Made by a program: the position numbers and the translations under genes. Shown piece after piece: positions 50,002 to 58,401 of a stretch of 64,000 nt of DNA. This DNA comes from Ruminococcus sp. Lineage in GTDB: Bacteria; Bacillota; Clostridia; Oscillospirales; Ruminococcaceae. The stretch is taken from NCBI GenBank assembly GCA_015066665.1, contig SVNX01000004.1, positions 1-64,000 on the forward strand, read 5' to 3'. Position 1 is the stretch's first letter; each line of letters starts with the position of its first letter. The notes below the pieces were generated by a model. It was not told where the DNA came from and did not search any database. It was given only the letters and a program-made list of their open reading frames with translations.

Positions 50002-50796
50002 CTATTTCATCATTTCCCACATACAGATGCCGGCGGCCATGGCAGCATTGAGAGATTCCGGTCCGCCCTGCATGGGGATGGTCATGGCGACCTCACAGCT
50101 GCGGATGATGTCCTCCGGCAAACCATTGCCCTCATTGCCGATCCAGACAGCACTGCCCGCACCGAGTGTGCATTCCGGCAGGGGCACGGCATCATGCGCC
50201 GGCACAGCGGCATAGGAGCGGATGGAGGCAGCCTTGAGCAGATTGAGCAGCGTCATCGCATCGGGCATCTCATAGACGGGCACACGCAGAACCGAGCCCA
50301 TGGTCGCACGGACGACCTTGGGACTGAACACCTCGCAGCTGCCGGCCGAGAGGACGGCATCGACGCCGAGGGCATCGGCCGTCCGCAGGATCATACCCAT
50401 ATTGCCGGGATCCTGGAGCTGGCAGAGAACGAGATAGCGGCCGTTCTGTGAGAGTATTTTTTCGAGTGCGGGACGCGCCGGACACGCACAGACGGCAAAG
50501 ATGCCCTGTGTGTGCTCAGTATCGGCAAGCTGCGCACCGATGGCATCGGAGAGGAGCAGGATCCTGCCCGTCTCCTGCATGGCATTTTGCAGGACATCGC
50601 CGTGCTTTTCCCACGCACTTTCCGTCACAAGGAGCTGATGGACACAGCCCGTTCGTGACAGGGCGTCGAGCGCAATGCGCAGTCCCTCCGCCACGAACAG
50701 CCCCTCTGTGCGGCGGGCTTTTTTCTGATCCCGCAGCCGCTTATAGTGCTTGACAGCGGGGTTATCCTTTGCCGTTATGACGATGTTCTCACGCAT
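50002..50796 (-). CDS. SpoU/TrmH-family RNA methyltransferase
   Basis: LCQLQDPGNMGMILRTADALG; AVWIGNEGNGLPEDII; IPMQGGPESLNAAMAAGICMWEM. Confidence 0.94.
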   Translation of the reverse strand: MRENIVITAKDNPAVKHYKRLRDQKKARRTEGLFVAEGLRIALDALSRTGCVHQLLVTESAWEKHGDVLQNAMQETGRILLLSDAIGAQLADTEHTQGIFAVCACPARPALEKILSQNGRYLVLCQLQDPGNMGMILRTADALGVDAVLSAGSCEVFSPKVVRATMGSVLRVPVYEMPDAMTLLNLLKAASIRSYAAVPAHDAVPLPECTLGAGSAVWIGNEGNGLPEDIIRSCEVAMTIPMQGGPESLNAAMAAGICMWEMMK

Positions 50797-50841
50797 GGCA
50801 GCCTCCGATTTTCCGGTTTTCCGATGTAGTTCATGTATAAC

Positions 50842-50875
50842 AAAACACGCTCTCACTGAAGAAAGAGCGTGTTTT
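50842..50875 (-). terminator. Intrinsic terminator downstream of infC-rpmI-rplT
   Basis: aaaacacgctct-N10-agagcgtgtttt. Confidence 0.9.
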
Positions 50876-50883
50876 TTCTGAAA

Positions 50884-51237
50884 TTAAAGAGCAGCCTTTG
50901 CCTTCTCTGCGATTGCTGCAAAACCCTCTGCATCGTGGATTGCAATTTCAGAGAGCATCTTTCTGTTGAGAGTGATGCCAGCCTTCTTGCAGCCGTTCAT
51001 GAATGTGGAGTAGTTCATGCCATTCATCTTAGCAGCTGCGGAGATTCTGGTGATCCAGAGCTGTCTGAAGTTTCTCTTCTTCTGCTTTCTGCCGATGTAA
51101 GCATACTGACCGGACTTCATTACGGCCTGCTTAGCCATCTTAAAATGCTTGCTCTTGGCGCCAAAGTAGCCCTTAGCCAGCTTCAGAGTTTTATTTCTTC
51201 TCTTACGAGTCATCATTGCACCCTTAATACGTGCCAT
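50884..51237 (-). CDS. rplT: 50S ribosomal protein L20
   Basis: [65 protein letters not shown]. Confidence 0.98.
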   Translation of the reverse strand: MARIKGAMMTRKRRNKTLKLAKGYFGAKSKHFKMAKQAVMKSGQYAYIGRKQKKRNFRQLWITRISAAAKMNGMNYSTFMNGCKKAGITLNRKMLSEIAIHDAEGFAAIAEKAKAAL

Positions 51238-51337
51238 TGTCATCTACCTCCGTATAATTTTTCGTTTTATGCACAGCTGTGCATGCGTTCAGATTCTTGT
51301 AATCCGGCAAGCCGGATCCTGTCTGCACAGGCAGGAC

Positions 51338-51541
51338 TTACATGTAGGGAACGAGCTTCTTGATTGTCGGTGCGTTTGTCACATCGGCAACGCCTGCGCC
51401 TCTTGCAATTCTCTTGCGCTTTGTGTCCTTCTGTGTCAGTCTGTGACGCTTGTTGGTGTGCTGATACTTCACCTTACCGCTTGCTGTGAGCTTGAAACGC
51501 TTCTTTGCACCGGAATGAGTTTTTACTTTCACCTTTGCCAT
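51338..51541 (-). CDS. rpmI: 50S ribosomal protein L35
   Basis: [44 protein letters not shown]. Confidence 0.98.
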   Translation of the reverse strand: MAKVKVKTHSGAKKRFKLTASGKVKYQHTNKRHRLTQKDTKRKRIARGAGVADVTNAPTIKKLVPYM

Positions 51542-51558
51542 GAGTAGTTCCTCCTTTT

Positions 51559-52077
51559 TTACTTGGATGCCTTAGGGGATACGAACATTACAATGCTGCG
51601 CCCTTCCATCTTCGGCGGCTTTTCCACCGTACCGACTTCGGCACATGCCTCCTTGAAACGAACCAGCAGTTCCTCACCCAGCTGCGGATGAGCGATGGCA
51701 CGCTTACGGAAACGAACAGAAACCTTCAGCTTATCGCCGGCGCTCAGGAACTTGATGGCCTGATTCACCTTGGTCTCAAAGTCGTGTGTATCGATCGCAG
51801 AGAACATTCTGATCTCCTTGATGGCCACAACCTTCTGATTCTTTCTGGCTTCCTTCTCACGCTTCTGCTGTTCAAAGCAGTACTTGCCGTAATCAAGAAT
51901 ACGGCACACCGGCGGCTTCGCCTGCGGTGCGATCTTTACCAGATCAAGATTCTTTTCAAACGCGATCTTCTGTGCATCTCTTGCTGACATTACGCCCAGC
52001 TTTGTGCCGTCGGCGTCGATGACAAGAATTTCCTTGTCCCTGATCATTTCATTGATCTGCATGTCCTTATTACTTAT
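51559..52077 (-). CDS. infC: translation initiation factor IF-3 (probable ATA start codon)
   Basis: IF-3 family translation; gggggtg SD 6 nt upstream of ATA at 52077; the TTG start in the ORF track lies at the edge of the SD. Confidence 0.9.
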   Translation of the reverse strand: MSNKDMQINEMIRDKEILVIDADGTKLGVMSARDAQKIAFEKNLDLVKIAPQAKPPVCRILDYGKYCFEQQKREKEARKNQKVVAIKEIRMFSAIDTHDFETKVNQAIKFLSAGDKLKVSVRFRKRAIAHPQLGEELLVRFKEACAEVGTVEKPPKMEGRSIVMFVSPKASK

Positions 52078-52079
52078 TG

Positions 52080-52260
52080 CGGGCACCCCCAAGCATTAAA
52101 ATTTAAAACAAAAATGAGTGCTGACACATGCCTGCACTCACCATACATCGGACACGCACACGAACATCCTCTGTCCATCTGCACTCCTGACATATTGACC
52201 GTTTCGGCAATCGGTATAACCGGGTCAAACGGTGAGCCACAACTGTGTCTGCTTTGTTTT
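52080..52260 (-). promoter_or_regulatory. infC-rpmI-rplT 5' leader with terminator-like hairpin
   Basis: About 180-nt structured leader; tgagtgc-N12-gcactca followed by tttttgtttt near 52108-52140. Confidence 0.7.
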
Positions 52261-52269
52261 CGTATGTTA

Positions 52270-52298
52270 TTATACACCATGTTCCCTGTTTTGTCAAG
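52270..52298 (-). promoter_or_regulatory. Consensus promoter of the infC operon
   Basis: Minus strand TTGACA-17 nt-TATAAT. Confidence 0.85.
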
Positions 52299-52561
52299 TG
52301 TTTTTTCAAAAATTCTGAAAAAACTTTTTTCGGCGGGAAACCATGTTGTTTTACAATGCGGAATATCACGCCTGCATTTTCCAGAATATTTGAAAAAACT
52401 GTTTCGCTTCCTGAAACTTTTTAAGATTGGGTATAGTATTTGTGCGAAATGTTGGTTTTGCCTCTTGCAATTTGCCTGTATGATATGCTATAATATATGG
52501 TAAGCAGCTGTGCCCTCTCCACTACGCAGCTGCGGATTCAACAATCATTGAAGGAGCGCGC

Positions 52562-53527
52562 ATGACTGAAAAGACGATCCGACTGGATAACCCTGCAAAA
52601 ATGCAGGAGCTGCTTGGCAGCTGTGATGAAAATCTTAATGCACTGCAGCGGGAATACAATGTCATTCTCTTCTGCAGAGGCGGCGACATCCGCATCAGCG
52701 GTGAGCCGGAACAGGTTGAACTATGTGAAAAGGCCATTGCCCTTCTCTCGGAGCTTGCCGGGAAGGGTCAGCATCTCAACGAACAGACCGTCCGCTATGT
52801 AACCTCGATGGTCAGCGACGGACAGGCCGAAGCACTCCACAGCTTCAGCGGCGACGGCATCTGCATCACCACAAGCGGAAAAGTGGTGCGTCCCAAAACC
52901 GTGGGACAGAAGAAATATGTCGATGCCATTATGAAGAATACAATTGTCCTCGGCGTCGGGCCTGCGGGCACGGGCAAGACCTATCTTGCCGTGGCACTTG
53001 CAGTCAAGGCCTTCCGGGCACATGAGATCCAGAAGATCATCCTCACCCGCCCAGCTGTGGAAGCAGGCGAAAAGCTCGGCTTTCTGCCGGGTGATCTGCA
53101 GGAGAAGGTCGACCCCTATCTGCGTCCGCTCTATGATGCCCTCTTTGATATGTTCGGGGCGGAGACCTTTGCAAGGCATATGGAAAAGAACATCATCGAG
53201 GTGGCGCCCCTTGCCTATATGCGGGGCCGTACACTCGATGACGCCTTCATCATCCTCGATGAAGCGCAGAATACCACATCCGAACAGATCAAAATGTGCC
53301 TCACGCGTCTTGGCGCCAACAGCCGCATGGTCATCACCGGTGACATCACCCAGATCGACCTGCCGGAAAAGCGCAAGTCCGGTCTCATCGAGGCCATGAA
53401 GGTGCTGCGCCATGTAGAGGGCGTGTCCACTGTCCGTTTCTCGGACAAGGACGTTGTACGCCATAAGATCGTACAGGATATCATCAAGGCCTATGAGGCC
53501 TATTATAAGGAAGGGAGAAAGCTCTAA
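52562..53527 (+). CDS. PhoH family protein
   Basis: VGPAGTGKTYLAVALAVKAF; RPAVEAGEKLGFLPGDLQEKVDPYLRPLYDAL; ARFIILDEAQN-type. Confidence 0.96.
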   Translation: MTEKTIRLDNPAKMQELLGSCDENLNALQREYNVILFCRGGDIRISGEPEQVELCEKAIALLSELAGKGQHLNEQTVRYVTSMVSDGQAEALHSFSGDGICITTSGKVVRPKTVGQKKYVDAIMKNTIVLGVGPAGTGKTYLAVALAVKAFRAHEIQKIILTRPAVEAGEKLGFLPGDLQEKVDPYLRPLYDALFDMFGAETFARHMEKNIIEVAPLAYMRGRTLDDAFIILDEAQNTTSEQIKMCLTRLGANSRMVITGDITQIDLPEKRKSGLIEAMKVLRHVEGVSTVRFSDKDVVRHKIVQDIIKAYEAYYKEGRKL

Positions 53528-54036
53528 TGCAATCCACAGGTAAATTGAAAGTCTATGTTAAGAATAATCAGAACGATGTCAAGATTCCTTCCGGCATCCG
53601 GCTTCTGATCCGCCGCTGCTGCCATGCAGTACTCAGCTCCGAGGGATTCAAGGAAAATGCCGAAGTCAGCGTTTCCTTTGTTTCCAACAACGAGATCCGC
53701 AATCTGAACAAGGTCTACCGGAACAAGGACAGCGTCACAGACGTTCTCTCCTTCCCGCTGACGGATCCCGACGGCACCATGGAGACCAATGCCGAAACCG
53801 GCTTTGTAATGCTGGGCGATGTTGTCATCTCCATTGAAACAGCTGTGAAGCAGGCGAACATCTATGGTCATTCCCTCGATCGTGAGATCGGTTTCCTGAC
53901 CGTACACTCCATGCTCCATCTGCTGGGCTATGACCACGAGACAAGTCCCCTTGACGAACGCATCATGCGTGAAAAGGAAGAGGCTGTGCTTGAAAAGCTC
54001 GGCATCTCCCGTGATATGACCTTTGTGACCGAATAG
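53527..54036 (+). CDS. ybeY: rRNA maturation RNase YbeY
   Basis: VTDVLSFPL; HSMLHLLGYDHE (HxxxHxxGxDH). Confidence 0.96.
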   Translation: MQSTGKLKVYVKNNQNDVKIPSGIRLLIRRCCHAVLSSEGFKENAEVSVSFVSNNEIRNLNKVYRNKDSVTDVLSFPLTDPDGTMETNAETGFVMLGDVVISIETAVKQANIYGHSLDREIGFLTVHSMLHLLGYDHETSPLDERIMREKEEAVLEKLGISRDMTFVTE

Positions 54037-54047
54037 AAAGGAATCCC

Positions 54048-54941
54048 ATGACCAAAACGATTTTTCTGACGCTGACCGGACGTACCAATGCCGGCAAATC
54101 CACACTGCTCAACGCCCTTATCGGTGAAAAGATCGCTTCTGTCAGCAGCAAGCCCCAGACCACACGCACACGCATCACGGGCATCCTGACAAAGGACGAG
54201 ACACAGTATGTCTTCATCGACACGCCGGGTCTGCACAAGCCAAAGAACAAGCTGAGCACGCATATGCTCAAGACCGCAGAGTCCTCTGCGGCCGATGCCG
54301 ACACCGTGCTCTATGTCATCGACTGCACAAAGAAGCTCCATGAGCAGGACGAGACGATGCTCCAGAGCATCGCACAGCGGAAGATCCCCTGCATTATCGT
54401 CGTGAACAAGGTCGATCTGCTCACCGATAAATCCGCCATGATGCCCCTTCTGCTCAAGCTCGAGAACACCTATCATCCGCACGCCATCATTCCGGTGAGC
54501 GCATCGGAAAAGGACGGCATTGATACGATTCTCGAAACAGCGGGTGAGCTTGCGGCACCCTCCGTACATTTCTTCCCCGATGATTCCTTCACCGACCAGC
54601 CCGAGCGGGTGCTGGCGGCTGAGATGATCCGTGAAAAGCTCCTGCGTCTGCTCAATGACGAGGTGCCCCACGGCATTGCCGTTTCGGTGGAATCCATGAA
54701 GGAACGTGACGATAAGGACCTTCTCGATATTTCCGCTGTCATCTACTGCGAGCGTGACACCCACAAGGGCATCATCATCGGCAAGGGCGGCAGCATGCTC
54801 AAGAAGATCGCATCCTCCGCAAGACGGGAGCTGGAGCAGTTCTTTGAAATTCAGGTCAACCTCCAGTGCTTTGTCAAGGTCAAGGAGGACTGGCGCAACA
54901 AAGAAGGACTCATCCGGAGCTTTGGTCTCTCCGAGGAATAA
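54048..54941 (+). CDS. era: GTPase Era
   Basis: LTGRTNAGKSTLLNALIGEKIASVSSKPQTTR; DTPGLHKPKNKL; KH domain GKGGSMLKKI. Confidence 0.97.
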   Translation: MTKTIFLTLTGRTNAGKSTLLNALIGEKIASVSSKPQTTRTRITGILTKDETQYVFIDTPGLHKPKNKLSTHMLKTAESSAADADTVLYVIDCTKKLHEQDETMLQSIAQRKIPCIIVVNKVDLLTDKSAMMPLLLKLENTYHPHAIIPVSASEKDGIDTILETAGELAAPSVHFFPDDSFTDQPERVLAAEMIREKLLRLLNDEVPHGIAVSVESMKERDDKDLLDISAVIYCERDTHKGIIIGKGGSMLKKIASSARRELEQFFEIQVNLQCFVKVKEDWRNKEGLIRSFGLSEE

Positions 54942-54996
54942 TTCCCATTGATAAAATCCCCCATCCCCCGCCATACTATGGGCGGAGGGATGCGGT

Positions 54997-55131
54997 ATGG
55001 AAGAACAGCTCTGGGCACAATTTCAGGAAAGCGGCAGCGTGGCCGATTATCTGCGCTATGCCGAAGAGAAAGGAAGAAACCGTTTTGCTGACAGTGAAGG
55101 GCGTCGTGCTGACGCAGAGACAGGTCGGTGA
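54997..55131 (+). CDS. small YqzL-like protein (44 aa), overlapping recO; not in supplied ORF track
   Basis: MEEQLWAQFQESGSVADYLRYAEEKGRNRFADSEGRRADAETGR; ggcggaggg RBS; era-yqzL-recO synteny. Confidence 0.65.
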   Translation: MEEQLWAQFQESGSVADYLRYAEEKGRNRFADSEGRRADAETGR

Positions 55132-55849
55132 ACAAGACCAGTATATCGACATTCTGACCGATGAATACGGCGTGCTCGAGGTGCTTGTCAAGGGTGCAAA
55201 AAAACTGACGAGCAAGGGCGGCCCTGCGGCACAGCTCTTTGCCTATTCGACCTTCTGCCTGCGGCCGGCCAAACGCGGCTATGCCCTCAACAGTGCCGAG
55301 CCGATCCGGATTTTCTACGGTCTGCGCAATTCCGTCAGTGCCGTTGCACTGGCATCCTATTTTTCACAGGTGATACAGTTCGCTGTACTTCCTCAGGCTT
55401 GTACGCAGGAAATACAGCGGCTTTTTTTGAACAGTCTCCACTTTCTTTCGGAACAGACCCATCCGCAGGCACGCATCAAGGCGGTGTTTGAACTGCGTAT
55501 GGCATCACTTCTCGGCTTCATGCCCGATGTGGTGATGTGCCGGTACTGCGGCAATTACCTTCCGGCGGAGCTTTGTTTTTCAGTGGAGCAGGGCGGTTTC
55601 TGCTGCAGGGACTGCCTGCCCGAAAGTGAGACATACACCCAGATCATCCCCATGCCCGCTGCGGCGCTTCAGGCCATCCGGCATGTGGTGCTGCGTGATT
55701 TCGAGCGGATCTTCTCGTTTCGGCTCTCCGATGCCGCCGAGACCGCCTTCCGGCATTTTGCCGAGGCCTTCCTGCTCTATCACATGGATCACCGCTTCCC
55801 CGCCCTCGACTATTATAAGGCCATGGCACAGGAACTGCCGGGCAGCTGA
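55058..55849 (+). CDS. recO: DNA repair protein RecO (start uncertain; TTG at 55085 has a better RBS)
   Basis: LTVKGVVLTQRQVGEQDQYIDILTDEYGVLEVLVKGAKK; C-terminal CxxC...CxxC. Confidence 0.93.
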   Translation: MPKRKEETVLLTVKGVVLTQRQVGEQDQYIDILTDEYGVLEVLVKGAKKLTSKGGPAAQLFAYSTFCLRPAKRGYALNSAEPIRIFYGLRNSVSAVALASYFSQVIQFAVLPQACTQEIQRLFLNSLHFLSEQTHPQARIKAVFELRMASLLGFMPDVVMCRYCGNYLPAELCFSVEQGGFCCRDCLPESETYTQIIPMPAAALQAIRHVVLRDFERIFSFRLSDAAETAFRHFAEAFLLYHMDHRFPALDYYKAMAQELPGS

Positions 55850-55884
55850 CATATTTTCCCCATGCACATATGAAGGAGGCTATT

Positions 55885-58269
55885 ATGCAGTCTTTTGAAC
55901 AGGTGCTGGAGCTTGACAAGGTGCTTGCTCTGGCCGCCGCCTATACATCCAACGAAACCAGCCGGCAGATGATGCTCTCCTGCCGCCCCAGCCACGATCT
56001 GGCCGAGGTCAGACAGGAGGTGCAGAAGACCGATGATGCCCTGCAGCTTGCACTGCAGTTCGGCACACCGCCCTTCTCCGGCTTCAAGAATATCTGCAGC
56101 CGTGTAACGCGTGCTTCATCCGGTGCAAGGCTTTCGCTGCGGGATCTGCTTGATGTGGCCGATCTGCTCCGTCAGGCACAGGCACTCCACCAGTGGTACG
56201 GGCACTGCAGTGAGGTGGGCACATCGCTGGACTATCTCTTCTCGCTCATCGTGCCCGACGATGCACTGCTTGCCACGCTCGAACGCTCCATCGTTTCCGA
56301 GGAGGAGATCGCCGATGCGGCCAGCAGCACACTCGCTGAGATCCGCCGCAAGCTCACACGCTCCCGTGCCCATCTGCGAGAGACCCTTGACCAGATGGTA
56401 CGCTCGAAATCCATGCAGAAATATTTGCAGGAATCCACTGTGACCCTGCGTGACGGACGCTTTGTACTGCCCGTCAAAACGGAATTCCGCGGGCAGGTCA
56501 ACGGCCTGATCCACGATACCTCCTCCAGCGGCCAGACCATTTTCATCGAGCCGATGCAGATCGTCGAAGCCAATAACGACATCCGCCTGCTTGAAAGCCG
56601 TGAGGTCGAGGAGATCGACCGCATCATGCAGAAGCTCTGCGCCGAGGTCGGTGCACAGGCGCCTCTGCTGTGCCGACTGCACGATGTGAGTGCAGAGCTG
56701 AACTACTACTTTGCCAAGGCCAATTACGGTGCGGCACTGCGTGCTTCGAAGCCCGAAATCAGCGATGACGGCGTACTCGATCTGCGCAAAGCCCGTCACC
56801 CCCTGCTCGATCAGAAGAAGGCCGTGCCGATCGATCTGGCACTGGGCGAAGCACACAATGCCCTCATCGTCACCGGCCCCAATACCGGCGGTAAGACCGT
56901 TGCCCTCAAGACAGCGGGACTGCTCACGGCCATGACCATGTGCGGCTTCCTGATCCCCGTTGCGGACGGCAGCCGGATCTCCGTGTTCCGCCATATTCTT
57001 GCGGACATCGGCGACAGCCAGAGCATCGAACAGAACCTTTCCACCTTCTCCTCCCACACGCTGAATGTTGTGGAAATCCTGGAGACGGCGGATGACAGCA
57101 CACTCATTCTCCTCGATGAGCTTGGCTCCGGTACCGACCCTGTGGAGGGTGCGGCACTGGCTATCGCAATCATCGATCATCTCAAGGCGCTGGGCGCCAA
57201 GCTCATGGTTACCACCCATTATCAGGAGCTGAAGCTCTACGCTGCCGATACGCCCGATGTCATCAACGCCTCCTGCGAATTCGACACCGACGCCATGAAG
57301 CCGACCTACCGGCTCATCATCGGCTCGCCGGGTAAGTCCAATGCCTTTGCCATCTCCGGTCAGCTGGGTGTACCCGCTTCGATCCTCAAGGCGGCAGAAG
57401 CCCTCATCAGTGAGGAAAACAGACATTTCGAGAATGTCATCTCCCGCTATGATGAAGCCCGCCGTGCCCTTGAGCAGGAGCGTGAAACCGCACAGAAGCT
57501 CCGTGAGGAAGCCGAAAAGCTGCATGCCGAATGGAAGGAAAAGCAATCGGCCATGGCGGCAGAGGAAAAGGACGTCATGGAGCGTGCCGCCGCGCAGGCC
57601 AGCCGCATTGTTGAGGCCGCCAAGGCGCAGACCAATGCACTGCTCGATGAGCTGGAACAGCTCCGCCGTGACAAGGAAAAGGCCGATTTTGCTGAGCGTG
57701 TCTCCGCCATGAAGGGCGACAGCACCCAGCGTCTGCGTGACATGTACAAGAACGCCAACCCCGTCATCGGCTCACTCGATGACAATGGGGATTATGTACT
57801 CCCCCGTCCGCTCAGAAAGGGTGACCGTGTGCTCATTGCCGATCTCAATCAGGAGGCGGTGATCTCTGAAGAGCCGGGACAGTCCGATTTTGCCTTCGTA
57901 CAGATGGGCATCATGAAGATGAAAATCCAGATCTCCCGCCTGCGTCTGCTCGAAAAGAAGAAGGCGCAGCCCGATCCCAAAAAGCAGCGCCGCAAAGGTG
58001 CAGTTTCCTCCAAGGTCGAGCGCAAAGGCTCCATGGAACTGGATATCCGCGGCCATGCCTGCGATGAGGGCGTGTACGAGATGGAACGCTTCATCGATGG
58101 TGCGGTGATGTCCGGCATCGGCACTGTGACCATCATCCATGGAAAGGGTACGGGACTCCTGCGCAAGGCCATCCAGCAGCGTCTCAAATCGATGAAACAG
58201 GTTAAATCCTACCGCAGCGGCGTCTATGGTGAGGGAGAAGATGGTGTAACCATTGTCACCTTGCGGTGA
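55885..58269 (+). CDS. mutS2: endonuclease MutS2
   Basis: VTGPNTGGKTVALKTAGLLTAM; LLDELGSGTDPVEGAALAIAI; C-terminal Smr domain LDIRGHACDEG...IIHGKGTGLLR. Confidence 0.97.
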   Translation: MQSFEQVLELDKVLALAAAYTSNETSRQMMLSCRPSHDLAEVRQEVQKTDDALQLALQFGTPPFSGFKNICSRVTRASSGARLSLRDLLDVADLLRQAQALHQWYGHCSEVGTSLDYLFSLIVPDDALLATLERSIVSEEEIADAASSTLAEIRRKLTRSRAHLRETLDQMVRSKSMQKYLQESTVTLRDGRFVLPVKTEFRGQVNGLIHDTSSSGQTIFIEPMQIVEANNDIRLLESREVEEIDRIMQKLCAEVGAQAPLLCRLHDVSAELNYYFAKANYGAALRASKPEISDDGVLDLRKARHPLLDQKKAVPIDLALGEAHNALIVTGPNTGGKTVALKTAGLLTAMTMCGFLIPVADGSRISVFRHILADIGDSQSIEQNLSTFSSHTLNVVEILETADDSTLILLDELGSGTDPVEGAALAIAIIDHLKALGAKLMVTTHYQELKLYAADTPDVINASCEFDTDAMKPTYRLIIGSPGKSNAFAISGQLGVPASILKAAEALISEENRHFENVISRYDEARRALEQERETAQKLREEAEKLHAEWKEKQSAMAAEEKDVMERAAAQASRIVEAAKAQTNALLDELEQLRRDKEKADFAERVSAMKGDSTQRLRDMYKNANPVIGSLDDNGDYVLPRPLRKGDRVLIADLNQEAVISEEPGQSDFAFVQMGIMKMKIQISRLRLLEKKKAQPDPKKQRRKGAVSSKVERKGSMELDIRGHACDEGVYEMERFIDGAVMSGIGTVTIIHGKGTGLLRKAIQQRLKSMKQVKSYRSGVYGEGEDGVTIVTLR

Positions 58270-58302
58270 GAAATTTATAAAAAGTTTATAAATTGGGGCT
58301 TG

Positions 58303-58331
58303 CAGAGCAGACCCGAATTTGGTATAATAAA
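58303..58331 (+). promoter_or_regulatory. Promoter of GGDEF gene
   Basis: TTGCAG-17 nt-TATAAT. Confidence 0.7.
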
Positions 58332-58401
58332 AATAGTATGGGTACTACTATAACGTGACAACGTAAAAAGGGGGGACGGTACGCTTCGTACCTGACTGAC
58401 T

